This document shows positions 18,371-26,896 of a DNA stretch of 53,778 nt, piece after piece (position 1 is the stretch's first letter; the number at the start of each line of letters is the position of its first letter). The position numbers were made by a program, and so were the translations under genes. The notes under the pieces were generated by a model. That model was not told the DNA's origin. It was given only the letters and a program-made list of their open reading frames with translations, and made no database searches. Source of the DNA: an uncultured Roseiarcus sp. GTDB taxonomy: Bacteria; Pseudomonadota; Alphaproteobacteria; Rhizobiales; Beijerinckiaceae. Location of the stretch: assembly GCA_945957375.1 (NCBI GenBank), contig CAMFKX010000004.1, positions 1-53,778 on the forward strand. The letters are read 5' to 3'.

Positions 18371-19921
18371 TCACTTCGTCGACAGGGGCATGATATATCC
18401 ATAGGGGCCGACCGTGCCGCCCCCCGATTTCACGTAATCGTTGTACTGCTTGCGGACGTCGGGTTTTCCCATCAGGAAGAAATCGACGTCGTTGGGCGAG
18501 AGAGTCTTGTCGAATGGAGTGGCGAGCTTCTGCCCCGGCGTGGTCGGGGCCACCAGATGGGGCGTGACGATCACCACGAGATCCGTTTCGTTGGCCTGAT
18601 AGGACTTGCTGCTGAACAGAACGCCGAGGATGGGCACCGACCCGATCCACGGAATTTGATTGACGTCGTGAGAATTGTCCGACTGAAGCAGACCCGCGAT
18701 GGCGAAGCTCTGGCCGTCGCGCAATTCGATCGTGGTTTGCGCCTCTCGCTTGGTGATCGACGGGATCGCCGTCCCGGAGATGATCACGGCGTTCTTGTAG
18801 TCGAGTTCGCTGACCGACGGGTTCAACTTCAGGTTGATGAGACCCGAGGCGAGCACGGTCGGCACGAACGTCAGTTGCACGCCGTAGGGATGGTATGTGG
18901 TCGTGACGACGGGCGAGGTGCCGGAGGAGGACTGAATCGAGGGCACCGGGTACTCGCCGCCGGCAAGGAAGCTGGCGGTGTCGCCCGACAGCGCGACCAG
19001 ATCGGGCTCCGCCAGCCGGCGCGCCACGCCCTTGGCTTCGAGCGCCGCCACGAGGAGGTCGACGTTGCCGGCGGCGAGCTTGAACAGCCCCACGCCGAAC
19101 GGCGCCGCGGCGGCGTTGGCGAGGCCGCCGGGAACCATCGCGCCGACCGCCGAGAAAATAGGTATGCCGCCTGGCGTCGCGTTGGGGCTCTGGCCGATTT
19201 GGATCGGGGTTCCCGTCCCGATGTTGCCGCCGGCGGTCTGTCCCTTGTTGGCGCCGTACCAGTTCACCCCGATGTCGCGTTCGGCGGTGCGGTCCACCTC
19301 GACGAAGCGGACCCTCAGCATCACCTGCTGGGAAGCTGCGACGCGCATCGCGTTGATCACGTATTTGTCGGCCTTGTCGGGGTCCACCTCGCGTCCGTCG
19401 TCGGTGGTGACCATCGCCCTGGCGATCGCCACAGCCCGTTCGGCGTCGACCGCGTTGCGCGCCTCTCCGGATAGCACAATCTGGCCCTTGATCGCCGAAA
19501 CCCGGATGCCCCGGCTCTGGGTGCCGGCGGAGACCCGGCGCTGAATGTCCTCGATGTCCAGGGTCACGTCGAGATCGACGACGGCGACGAAGCGCTTGTC
19601 CTGGTCGTAGAGGGTGACGTTGGTGGTCCCGACCTTCTTGCCCTGGATGTAGAGCGTCCGGTCCGACATCGGCAGGACGTCGGCGATCTCGGTGTTGCCC
19701 GCGACAGCGGTCGCGAAGGGCACGGGCGAAGTGAAGGTGATCGACTTGTAGCGGGTGACGCGGAAATGCCGGACCTGGGCGACCTGGGCGGCCGCCGGCG
19801 GCGCGTCGCCGCCGACCCCGAGCGCCGCACACAGGGCGAACGCGAGCGCGGCAAAAAAACTGCCGGTCGGGGCGCGTCGCGAGCGTGAGCCGCGACGGCT
19901 GGTTTGCGCGAGCGCCTTCAC
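18371..19921 (-). CDS. cpaC: CpaC/RcpA secretin of the Flp pilus
   Basis: 516 residues starting at GTG 19921, which overlaps the tadC stop as GTGA. Signal peptide to about residue 45. An N-terminal domain with a 'SPVPFATAVAGNTEIADVLP' pilus-secretin motif is followed by BON-like segments ('IKGQIVLSGEARNAVDAERA'). The secretin domain contains 'VMLRVRFVEVDRTAERDIGV', 'LVAALEAKGVARRLAEPDLV', 'VQLTFVPTVLASGLINLKLN' and the closing 'NQIPWIGSVPILGVLFSSKS...ETDLVVIVTPHLV'. It forms the outer-membrane channel through which the Flp pilus passes. In most alphaproteobacteria cpaC follows cpaB; here it follows tadC. Confidence 0.94.
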   Translation of the reverse strand: MKALAQTSRRGSRSRRAPTGSFFAALAFALCAALGVGGDAPPAAAQVAQVRHFRVTRYKSITFTSPVPFATAVAGNTEIADVLPMSDRTLYIQGKKVGTTNVTLYDQDKRFVAVVDLDVTLDIEDIQRRVSAGTQSRGIRVSAIKGQIVLSGEARNAVDAERAVAIARAMVTTDDGREVDPDKADKYVINAMRVAASQQVMLRVRFVEVDRTAERDIGVNWYGANKGQTAGGNIGTGTPIQIGQSPNATPGGIPIFSAVGAMVPGGLANAAAAPFGVGLFKLAAGNVDLLVAALEAKGVARRLAEPDLVALSGDTASFLAGGEYPVPSIQSSSGTSPVVTTTYHPYGVQLTFVPTVLASGLINLKLNPSVSELDYKNAVIISGTAIPSITKREAQTTIELRDGQSFAIAGLLQSDNSHDVNQIPWIGSVPILGVLFSSKSYQANETDLVVIVTPHLVAPTTPGQKLATPFDKTLSPNDVDFFLMGKPDVRKQYNDYVKSGGGTVGPYGYIMPLSTK

Positions 19922-20883
19922 CGGACTCCGTGATGCAACACGTCAATCACCCTCAGTACGATCGGCCCGCCAATGATCAGAAACAGCGCCGGGATCAAGA
20001 ACAGCATGACCGGAATGGTCATCAGCGCCGGAAGACGGGTCGCCTTCTCGTCCAAGGCGGTCATCTGGTCGTTCCGCATCTGAATTACGCCAGACCGCAG
20101 GGCCTGAGCAAGCGGCGCGCCGTAGCGCAGCCCTTGCGACAGTACGCCCACCACCGATCGGACGGCCGGATCGTCGACGCGATCGGCCAGATTGGCCAGC
20201 GCTCGCGCGCGATCGGGCAGGATGTTGATCTCGGCCCAGGTCTGCGACAACTCGTCGCTGAGCGCCGGCTGCGAGTCCCTCAGTTCGTTCGCCACGCGGC
20301 GAAGCCCGTCCTCCAGCGACAGGCCCGCCTCGACGCACACGACCAGCAGTTCGAGCGCGTCCGGCAGGCCGGCGGCGACGGCCGCCCTCCATCGCCTCGC
20401 TCGCCAGGAGACCCAAAACGCGGGCGCGATCCATCCCAAGGCTGCGGCGGTGAGCGGCGCAAGATAGGACCACGGAGCCACGCCGAGGGCCACGAACCGG
20501 GCGGAGGCGAGCAGCCCGAGCGCTCCCGCCGCGAACGCCGTTACCAGTCTGAGCGCCTGAAATGCCGGGATCGCGCGTTCGCGACCGATCCGGAGCCGGG
20601 AAAACGATCGCACGATCTGTCGCTCTTCCGCCCTGGATAGTCCGCCCGCGAGCGCGCGCATACGATCGATCGCCGCCCGAACGTGGGTTCGAGGCGTCGC
20701 GAGGGAGCCGGTCGAATGCGCGACAAGGCGCAGCCGTGCAGCCAGGGCCTCGTCGCCGCCTGACAGTCCTGAAGCGATCAGCGCGACGCCGCCGACCATC
20801 AACAGCACGACGGCGGCCAGCGCCCCGACATCGCTAGAGGGGAGGATCAACGCTGTGGCCGACAGGGCGCCGATCGCAGTCAC
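19918..20883 (-). CDS. tadC: TadC-like type II secretion F family inner-membrane protein
   Basis: About 321 residues from GTG 20883, chosen because it overlaps the tadB stop (GTGA). An earlier in-frame codon at 20940 would overlap tadB by 61 bp and is less likely. There are hydrophobic helices near residues 15-40, and the GspF-like cytoplasmic domain follows ('AAGLPDALELLVVCVEAGLS', 'LRDSQPALSDELSQTWAEIN', 'GLRYGAPLAQALRSGVIQMR', 'EEKATRLPALM' region). The C-terminal helix pair 'TIPVMLFLIPALFLIIGGPI' is in place. With TadB it makes the platform for pilin polymerisation. Confidence 0.9.
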   Translation of the reverse strand: MTAIGALSATALILPSSDVGALAAVVLLMVGGVALIASGLSGGDEALAARLRLVAHSTGSLATPRTHVRAAIDRMRALAGGLSRAEERQIVRSFSRLRIGRERAIPAFQALRLVTAFAAGALGLLASARFVALGVAPWSYLAPLTAAALGWIAPAFWVSWRARRWRAAVAAGLPDALELLVVCVEAGLSLEDGLRRVANELRDSQPALSDELSQTWAEINILPDRARALANLADRVDDPAVRSVVGVLSQGLRYGAPLAQALRSGVIQMRNDQMTALDEKATRLPALMTIPVMLFLIPALFLIIGGPIVLRVIDVLHHGVR

Positions 20884-21812
20884 TCCTTGGTCACGCCGAG
20901 CATCATCGCCCTCATGATTGCGAATCCCGCCAGAATGCACGCGGCCGCCGCTGCGAGCACGAAGCGACCGCGCGCGTCCGCAAAAAGCGGCAGGATGAAG
21001 TCGGGCTGAACGGCGAGCATGGCCCCGATCATGAGGAACGGCAGCGCCGCGAGGGCGTAGGCCGTCACCCGAATCTCGCCGGTCGCCGCCTTGGCCTTGC
21101 GTCGAGCCGCGCGCTTCCGGCGCATCAGGTCGGCCAGACTTTCCAGCGTGCTAGGAAGGTTTCCGCCGGCCTCGTGCTGCAGGCTGACGGCGACGGAGAA
21201 GAAGCGGAAGTCCGGCAGTCCGACCAACGCGCTGCCGGCGTCAAGGGCGTCTTCGACCGGAACGCCGATCCGCATCTGGTCGGCAATCGACAAGAACACC
21301 GGGCCGACCGGCGCCGGCGCCTCGTGCGCGACCGCCTGAACAGCGGCGGCAGTCGGGAGACCCGCCCTGACCATGCGTGTCAGGGCGTCCAGCGTGTCAG
21401 GAAAAATCTCCGTAAACGCGCGTTCCGATCGCTTCTGTTGACGCAAGAGCATGGCGCGCGGAACCAGAAAGCCTGCGGCAAGTGCCGCGGCCGCCGACGC
21501 CAGAACCGGCATATGCAGGACAGCGAACGCCAGAATCCAGCCTGTGCCGGCCGCCGCTGCGCCGGCCGCCACTAGGGGGATCGGGCCGAGTCTCATCGCC
21601 CAGTTTCGTCGGGCGCCGGCTGCGAACAATGCGCGCAGACGAATGTCGAGGGACCTTCGCCCTCTATCGGCCAAACCGAAACCGTTGCGGGTCCTTCCCG
21701 CGACGAGGCTTTCTCGTCGCTCGAGATTGGCGCGCGCGTCCCGGCCGGTAAGGAATGCAGCCAGGAGGATGGCGGCGCCGGCGAGGAGGAAGCCGAGGGC
21801 GGGCATCAGCAT
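20880..21812 (-). CDS. tadB: TadB-like type II secretion F family inner-membrane protein
   Basis: 310 residues. N-terminal transmembrane helix (residues 5-22), a cytoplasmic basic stretch, two helices (~75-120), then the GspF-type domain with 'EIFPDTLDALTRMVRAGLPT', 'ADQMRIGVPVEDALDAGSAL' and 'VSLQHEAGGNLPSTLESLAD', then two C-terminal helices. Partner of TadC and of the ATPase CpaF in the Flp pilus assembly platform. Its ATG lies 3 bp after the cpaF stop; its stop overlaps the tadC GTG. Confidence 0.92.
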   Translation of the reverse strand: MLMPALGFLLAGAAILLAAFLTGRDARANLERRESLVAGRTRNGFGLADRGRRSLDIRLRALFAAGARRNWAMRLGPIPLVAAGAAAAGTGWILAFAVLHMPVLASAAAALAAGFLVPRAMLLRQQKRSERAFTEIFPDTLDALTRMVRAGLPTAAAVQAVAHEAPAPVGPVFLSIADQMRIGVPVEDALDAGSALVGLPDFRFFSVAVSLQHEAGGNLPSTLESLADLMRRKRAARRKAKAATGEIRVTAYALAALPFLMIGAMLAVQPDFILPLFADARGRFVLAAAAACILAGFAIMRAMMLGVTKE

Positions 21813-21815
21813 CGG

Positions 21816-23207
21816 CTAAGCTCCGTCCGGGATGTGCGCAACGTCGAGCGACTGCCGCAGGGCATCGCCAAGGCCGAAATAGTCGATCCGGGGCGCGAAG
21901 GTCGGGGAGACGCCAGAAGCGTGAAAGCGCCCGCGCAGCAAGCCGTCGGCGCCCTCGCTGTCGTACTGATAGGCAAACAAGGGAATCAGGGAGATGGCTT
22001 CGCCGGTCAGGCCGGCGACCTCCGCGACCTCTGTAACCCTGCGCACGCCGTCTCTCATGCGTTCGGTATGAATGACGAGATCGAGCGCGGCGACCACTTG
22101 CGCCCGGATCACCCGGACCGGCAAATTGCCGCTCGCCATCAGGATCATGTCCTCGATGCGGGCGAGCGCGTCGCGTGCCGAGTTGGCGTGGATGGTCGAC
22201 ATCGATCCGTCGTGGCCGGTGTTCATCGCCTGCATCATGTCGAATGCCTCGACGCCGCGGACCTCGCCGAGGATGATCCGGTCCGGGCGCATGCGCAGCG
22301 CGTTGCGCAAGAGATCTCTCTGGCTGATCTCGCCGCGTCCCTCGAGATTCGGCGGACGCGTTTCGAGCGACAACACATGGCGCTGCTGCAATTGAAGTTC
22401 GGCCGCGTCCTCGATCGTGACGATGCGCTCGCCCGGGTCGATCAGACGCGAAAGCGCGTTCAGCATGGTCGTCTTGCCCGAACCCGTGCCGCCCGACACG
22501 ACGATGTTCAGCCGGCAGCGCGCCGCGATCTCGAGAAAGCGCGCGAGTTGCGGCGACAGGCTGCCGTTCGCCACGAAGCTCTCGAAATCCATGACATTGC
22601 GAGCGAATTTTCGGATCGAAATGCTCGCGCCCTTGAGGCTCACCGGCGGAATGATGACGTTCACGCGGCTGCCGTCGGCAAGCCGCGCGTCAAGCATGGG
22701 ACTCGATTCGTCGATCCGCCGCCCCACCGACGAGGCGATGCGCTGCGCGACGTGCAGGACCTGCGCGTCGCTGCGGAAGCGGAGGTCGCTCAGCTCCAGC
22801 TTGCCGCGCCGCTCGATATAGATCGTTGTCGGCCCGTTGACGAGGATGTCGGTGACGGTCGGATCACGCAGCAGCGGGTCGATCGGCCCTAGGCCGACCA
22901 TCTCGTCGACGATATTCGCCCCGAGCCGGCGCTGTTCGTCCGCATTCAACAGAATCTTGCGTTCGTTAGCCGTTTCGGCCACGAGCCTGACGACGAAGTC
23001 CGACAATTCCGTCCGGGTCATTCTGACGGCGGTCTGAGGCTCAACCCGAGTAAAGACCTGATCGCGGATGAAGTCCCTGCCGTCCGGCGGGCGTGAGCCG
23101 GGTGGGGCGTCCGCCGTCGCGCGCGCAGGTTCGCGTTCCGCCGGCGCGGGCGCCATGTTCCCGGGCGGCGACTTCTCGAAGTGGGTCTTCCGGCCGAAAG
23201 TCGCCAT
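21816..23207 (-). CDS. cpaF: CpaF/TadA pilus assembly ATPase
   Basis: 463 residues from ATG 23207; a longer open frame exists upstream but runs into cpaE. A secretion-superfamily ATPase. The N-terminal domain has '[20 protein letters not shown]' and '[20 protein letters not shown]'. Walker A is '[20 protein letters not shown]', the Asp box is '[20 protein letters not shown]', Walker B is '[20 protein letters not shown]', and the His box is '[20 protein letters not shown]'. It powers polymerisation, and possibly retraction, of the Flp pilus. Gap to cpaE is 2 bp. Confidence 0.96.
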   Translation of the reverse strand: MATFGRKTHFEKSPPGNMAPAPAEREPARATADAPPGSRPPDGRDFIRDQVFTRVEPQTAVRMTRTELSDFVVRLVAETANERKILLNADEQRRLGANIVDEMVGLGPIDPLLRDPTVTDILVNGPTTIYIERRGKLELSDLRFRSDAQVLHVAQRIASSVGRRIDESSPMLDARLADGSRVNVIIPPVSLKGASISIRKFARNVMDFESFVANGSLSPQLARFLEIAARCRLNIVVSGGTGSGKTTMLNALSRLIDPGERIVTIEDAAELQLQQRHVLSLETRPPNLEGRGEISQRDLLRNALRMRPDRIILGEVRGVEAFDMMQAMNTGHDGSMSTIHANSARDALARIEDMILMASGNLPVRVIRAQVVAALDLVIHTERMRDGVRRVTEVAEVAGLTGEAISLIPLFAYQYDSEGADGLLRGRFHASGVSPTFAPRIDYFGLGDALRQSLDVAHIPDGA

Positions 23208-23209
23208 GG

Positions 23210-24406
23210 CTAGCCGAACAGCCTCCGCAGAATGGAGCGCTTCTTCGCGACGCCTTCGCCTGCCAGTTCGCGCAGCAGCGGCGCAAGGCCGCGGTCGAGC
23301 GCCGCGCTCTTGCGGGCGGCCTCCGCGCCGAAGGTGGCGTCGGCGGCGATCACGCGGTCCCATGGGATGATCACGTCCGGCGGCGCGCCGGCGGCGCGGA
23401 TGAACTCGTCCTTCGGCAGGGCGCCTTCGGCCCCGCTCAGATTGAGGACGTGCGCCGTGCGCCGTTCCGGGGAATTCGGGCCGAGCCAGGCGCGCCAGCG
23501 CATGAGGTCGCGCGCCGAGGCGAGGCTCGCGCTGCTGACCAGAACGGTCGCGCCCGGCATACTCATCAACCGGCTCATCCGCGGGGCGAGCGCGGGGGGC
23601 AGGTCGACGAAGACGAAGCGATAGCGCTGCAGGAGCTTGTCGATCAGGGCGATCACCGCGTCTTCGCGCGGCGGGGCGGCGCCGAAGGGGTCGAGGCCGG
23701 CCAGAAGGTCGAGGCGTTCGCGGACGTGCAGGACGCCGCGTTCGAGAAAGAGCTTGTCGACCCGCTCCGGCCGGTCGAGCGCCTCGCGCAAGGCGTCGGT
23801 CGGGTTGACGCCGAGTTTCAGCGCCGAATCCCCGCTTTCGAGATCGAGATCGAGCAGCATCACCCAGCGCTGCCCCTTTGTGGCGAGGCGCATGGCGGCG
23901 TTGACGGCGACCGTGGTTGCGCCGACGCCGCCGCGCACCCCGAGCACGAACACCAGCTTGCCCACTCCCGCGGCAGACGGCGCGTCGGCCCGCTCGCCGT
24001 TCAGGAGCGCGTTACAGACCCGCTTGAGCGTGTCCAGCGCGACCGGCTTGAAGAAATATTCGGAGACGCCGGCGGACCTCAGCTCCTTGAACAGGCGGAT
24101 ATCGTTCTTCTCGCCGATCACCACGACGCGGATTTCCGGCTCGCAGGCGTCGGCCAGCTCGTTCACGCGGGCAAGCGGATCGGCCGCGCCAGAGACGTCG
24201 ACGAGCAAGAGCCGCGGGCTCTTTTGTCTGGCGAGCGTTTGCGTGGCGGACTCGACCCCGCCGCGCGTGACCTGGACGTCGGAAACGCCGAGGTCGGCGA
24301 AAGCGCGGCGAACGAGCCCCTCGGTCTCCGGGTCGGCGATGAAGGCCATCGCCGTCGGCGCCGTCTGCCGGCTGGACTGGGTGGCCTCGGCGGCGTGGTC
24401 ACTCAT
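23210..24406 (-). CDS. cpaE: CpaE/TadZ pilus localisation ATPase (ParA/MinD-like)
   Basis: 398 residues from ATG 24406, which overlaps the end of cpaB by 8 bp. Residues ~17-130 form a receiver-like domain without the full acidic pocket. Residues ~145-390 form a MinD/ParA-type domain with a deviant Walker A 'VLGVRGGVGATTVAVNAAMR' in which the invariant second Lys is replaced by Ala-Thr, as is common in CpaE. 'MLLDLDLESGDSALKLGVNP' and 'FVFVDLPPALAP' follow. TadZ/CpaE proteins place the pilus machinery at the cell pole. Confidence 0.93.
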   Translation of the reverse strand: MSDHAAEATQSSRQTAPTAMAFIADPETEGLVRRAFADLGVSDVQVTRGGVESATQTLARQKSPRLLLVDVSGAADPLARVNELADACEPEIRVVVIGEKNDIRLFKELRSAGVSEYFFKPVALDTLKRVCNALLNGERADAPSAAGVGKLVFVLGVRGGVGATTVAVNAAMRLATKGQRWVMLLDLDLESGDSALKLGVNPTDALREALDRPERVDKLFLERGVLHVRERLDLLAGLDPFGAAPPREDAVIALIDKLLQRYRFVFVDLPPALAPRMSRLMSMPGATVLVSSASLASARDLMRWRAWLGPNSPERRTAHVLNLSGAEGALPKDEFIRAAGAPPDVIIPWDRVIAADATFGAEAARKSAALDRGLAPLLRELAGEGVAKKRSILRRLFG

Positions 24407-25391
24407 GCGCAGCGCCCTCACCGCCGCGCGCGGGAGCGACGCGAACGGCCGGCCCCGGTGCGGCTTCAGGCTCGGCCGCCGCCGCGACTGGCGGTTGATA
24501 GGCGGCCCGTTGCGAAGGGGCGCAGCGCACCGACTTGTCGAGCGAACTGCCGGTAAGCGGCGGGCAGCGCGCCGGCGGCAGGGCCGCCTTCGGGGCCTGC
24601 GGCCGCGATCGCGCAGCTTGACGCAGGGCAGGCGAAATGTCCGAAGCCCAGACGGGGCCGGAATCGGTCGGGTCCGCGGAAATGTCGCCGTCCGCGGGCG
24701 CGTCGAGCGGCCGCAGCGAAAGCTGGAAGACGCCGAGTTTCGCGGCGACCGGCAGCGCCTTGGCTTGTTGTTCGGTGACTTCGAGCGTGACGGTCTTGGG
24801 CACGCGCGCCTCGGATCCGGCGCCAAGCGGCGGGCCGAGCGCCTGATCGAGCGCGAGCACGCGTGCGCCGCGCAGCACGGTTTCGCCGGCGGTGCGTCGG
24901 CTCGGATCGGGGCTGTCGCCAAAGGTCTGGACGAGAATCACGTCGACCAGATCGCCGGGCAACGCGAGTCCGGCGACGCTCTGCGCCGCATCGACGAAAA
25001 TCGAGGTGGCGCGAAAGCCGGGCCTCAGCACGGCGGCGAGGAAGTTGCGGTCGCTCGGCTTGACGAAGTCGCTGGCGATCAGCAGCTCGCCTTCGGCGAA
25101 ATTGCGACGGGCGAGCGCGCCGACGAAGCCGCTCTCCTGGCCGGGGGCGAGACTGCCAGGGGCGGAGCCCTCGCCGGACTTGAGCGGCTTCGCAATCATG
25201 TCGCCCTGTTTCAGAAGGGATCCCTTGCGTACGGCATGCGCCGCGGTCAGCACGGAAACGGCGGGCTCGAGATGGGACGCGACGGCCGGCGGCGGCCGGG
25301 TGGACGGCGGCTCTCGGCGGGTGAGCAGCAAGCCCGCCCCGAGCAGGACGCAGAGCGCTCCTACGACAAGCAGGACGTTACGAAGAAACAT
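24399..25391 (-). CDS. cpaB: CpaB/RcpC Flp pilus assembly protein
   Basis: 330 residues. N-terminal membrane anchor (residues 5-24) and a periplasmic SAF-like/CpaB domain ('RKGSLLKQGDMIAKPLKSGE', 'RRNFAEGELLIASDFVKPSD', 'SVAGLALPGDLVDVILVQTF', 'KTVTLEVTEQQAKALPVAAK'), then a long Ala/Pro-rich tail of ~90 residues with two Cys. Required for pilus secretion and thought to work with the secretin. Its start overlaps the end of cpaA by 31 bp and no good ribosome-binding site is visible, which suggests coupling. Confidence 0.9.
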   Translation of the reverse strand: MFLRNVLLVVGALCVLLGAGLLLTRREPPSTRPPPAVASHLEPAVSVLTAAHAVRKGSLLKQGDMIAKPLKSGEGSAPGSLAPGQESGFVGALARRNFAEGELLIASDFVKPSDRNFLAAVLRPGFRATSIFVDAAQSVAGLALPGDLVDVILVQTFGDSPDPSRRTAGETVLRGARVLALDQALGPPLGAGSEARVPKTVTLEVTEQQAKALPVAAKLGVFQLSLRPLDAPADGDISADPTDSGPVWASDISPALRQAARSRPQAPKAALPPARCPPLTGSSLDKSVRCAPSQRAAYQPPVAAAAEPEAAPGPAVRVAPARGGEGAAHE

Positions 25392-25924
25392 GCGGCGATC
25401 TCATGGGCGGCGTAGTACCCGACGCCCGCGAAAATGGCGACGCCGTAGGGGAGGGGGCCGCCCTCCGCGATCCGGCGGCGTTCGGCGTTCACGGTGGCGG
25501 CCACTTTTCCGGTTGGTTTGGAGAACGGGCAGAGCGCCGGCGCCGGAAGGCCCCTTAAGCCGACTCTGGTAAAAAGGTATGCGCAGGCGAGCGCCCCACC
25601 CGCAATGGCTATAGCGAGGAGTAGGGGCCCTACGCGCGCCGGCGAAACCAGCAATGTGACGGCTGCAATGAGCTTGATATCGCCGCCGCCGAGAACCCGA
25701 TGCCGCGCGGCGAAGACCAGCCCGAAAAGAACGACGGCTGCCACGGCGAAGCTGAGGCCGACGGAACTGGGCCGGACGATGACGCACTGAATGACGCCGA
25801 TTGCCGCGACGGCGATGGAAACCCCGTCGGGAATTTTTCTTTCGACGATGTCCGTCGCAGCGCCGATTCCGAGCAGAACAAGTATAATTGGCCAGAATAC
25901 CATGCCGAGCGATGGGATAGTCAT
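25361..25924 (-). CDS. cpaA: CpaA/TadV prepilin peptidase
   Basis: 187 residues. Aspartic membrane protease of the A24 family. The first catalytic Asp is in 'LLGIGAATDIVERKIPDG' and the second in the GxGD motif 'HRVLGGGDIKLIAAVTLL'. About five to six transmembrane helices. It cleaves the leader of Flp prepilin and the TadE/F pseudopilins. ATG 25924 has GAGGA upstream. First gene of the machinery part of the operon, separated from the pilin genes by a strong hairpin. Confidence 0.93.
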   Translation of the reverse strand: MTIPSLGMVFWPIILVLLGIGAATDIVERKIPDGVSIAVAAIGVIQCVIVRPSSVGLSFAVAAVVLFGLVFAARHRVLGGGDIKLIAAVTLLVSPARVGPLLLAIAIAGGALACAYLFTRVGLRGLPAPALCPFSKPTGKVAATVNAERRRIAEGGPLPYGVAIFAGVGYYAAHEIAACFFVTSCLS

Positions 25925-25979
25925 ACCGTCCTCGCTTCACCGCACCCGGGGCCCGGGTCGTCTGCACAGATCCTCAAGC

Positions 25980-26022
25980 CAGACAAGGACACGGGCGCCC
26001 TTACGGCGCCCGCATTTGTCTG
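25980..26022 (-). terminator. Strong stem-loop between flp and cpaA
   Basis: Nested hairpin: outer arms CAGACAA (25980-25986) and TTGTCTG (26016-26022), and inner 8-bp arms CGGGCGCC (25992-25999) and GGCGCCCG (26005-26012) with a 5-nt loop. It lies 24 bp beyond the flp stop on the minus strand. Without a long T-run it probably acts as a partial terminator or an mRNA-stabilising 3' end, giving more pilin than machinery transcript. Confidence 0.6.
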
Positions 26023-26045
26023 CGACGGTTCAGGATTTACGCCTG

Positions 26046-26231
26046 CTAGAACGCCGTATGGAGAGCAGCAATCGCCGCGTTCAGCTCGGTGCCGAGGGTC
26101 GTGACCGCCACGACCACGACCAGCGCGATAAATGTGCCGAGCATCGCGTACTCAATCGCCACAACACCGTCTTTCTTGTCCAGTTGCGTCCAGCTGGAGA
26201 TCTTGGCCCACATTTCAGAAGCGCTACGCAT
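26046..26231 (-). CDS. Flp family type IVb pilin (copy 1)
   Basis: 61 residues. Short basic leader ending 'DKKDG', then the class-IVb mature start 'VVAIEYAMLGTFIALVVVVA' with the family Glu-Tyr at +5/+6 of the predicted CpaA cleavage site (after Gly). One hydrophobic helix and a short tail. GAGGA ribosome-binding site 8 nt upstream. Nearly identical to copy 2 in the first 50 residues; differs at the tail ('AAIAALHTAF'). Confidence 0.95.
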   Translation of the reverse strand: MRSASEMWAKISSWTQLDKKDGVVAIEYAMLGTFIALVVVVAVTTLGTELNAAIAALHTAF

Positions 26232-26280
26232 TTTCTATGTCCTCGTGCCGGGGGTGCAAATTCTCTGTCCCCGCGTTACC
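26232..26280 (-). repeat. Duplicated flp leader region, copy 1
   Basis: 49 bp directly upstream of flp copy 1 aligns without gaps to the 49 bp upstream of flp copy 2 (26492-26540), about 40 of 49 bases identical by eye. The shared end is GCGTTACC. This shows that the pilin genes arose by tandem duplication of a ~260-bp unit that included the untranslated leader. Confidence 0.8.
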
Positions 26281-26305
26281 TGTGATAACTGAAGAGTTAC
26301 TACTG

Positions 26306-26491
26306 CTAAAAAGCTCCGGAGAGATTAGCAATCGCCGTATTCAGCTGAGTGCCGAGGGCCGTGACCGCCACGACCACGACGAGCGCAATAAATGTGCCGA
26401 GCATTGCGTACTCAATCGCGACAACGCCGTCTTTCTTGTCCAGATGCGCCCAGCGTGAAACCTCGGTCCACACTTCACTACTTTTACGCAT
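26306..26491 (-). CDS. Flp family type IVb pilin (copy 2)
   Basis: 61 residues, the promoter-proximal pilin. Same prepilin layout as copy 1: leader ending 'DKKDG', then 'VVAIEYAMLGTFIALVVVVA'. AAGGAG ribosome-binding site 8 nt before the ATG. Differs from copy 1 mainly at residues 2-16 and in the tail ('TAIANLSGAF'). Major subunit candidate because it is closest to the promoter region and has the stronger ribosome-binding site. Confidence 0.95.
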   Translation of the reverse strand: MRKSSEVWTEVSRWAHLDKKDGVVAIEYAMLGTFIALVVVVAVTALGTQLNTAIANLSGAF

Positions 26492-26540
26492 TTTCGATCT
26501 CCTTGTCCCCGCGGTGCGAATTCTCCGTTCCCGCGTTACC
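26492..26540 (-). repeat. Duplicated flp leader region, copy 2
   Basis: Partner of 26232-26280, about 82% identical over 49 bp. It contains the AAGGAG ribosome-binding site of flp copy 2. Confidence 0.8.
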
Positions 26541-26896
26541 TCGTCTTATAGGGTCACAATGAGCGCCGCACTTGATGCAAATCAATTGAAGCGGAATTGA
26601 GCAAATATTTTCAAATCGAACGACACTATAAATTGGAATAATCCCTTGATGTATCAATCAATGACGCAGTTTAGCTCGATTTAGGTTCAATTCTTACACC
26701 ATAATTGACAGTTCAATTAGAGGCTTACGTTCGTTGTGCAATCAATACTCATATGTTGGCGTCTCAACGCGGATTTCTCCGCGTAAACCCACATCGGAGA
26801 GAATCACCTTGACGTGTCTCAATGCTCCCGCCGCGCTTCCCCGATTAGTCTGCCCGGCAGTTGCGCTCGGCGGCAATTTCGGCGAGCCATGATGCG
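26541..26896. promoter_or_regulatory. AT-rich divergent regulatory region of the Tad locus
   Basis: About 350 bp without a gene and clearly AT-richer than its surroundings, between the minus-strand flp operon and the plus-strand TadG-like gene. It must hold both promoters. I see a TTGACA at 26705-26710 but no -10 at the right distance. Also present are an inverted repeat TTGAT-GT-ATCAA (26646-26657) and a 7-bp hairpin ACGCGGA-TTTC-TCCGCGT (26767-26784). I cannot assign a sigma factor or regulator. Confidence 0.5.

Noticed and set aside
26705-26733. Perfect TTGACA as -35 box in the flp/TadG gap
   Set aside because: No -10-like hexamer occurs 16-18 bp downstream on the plus strand.
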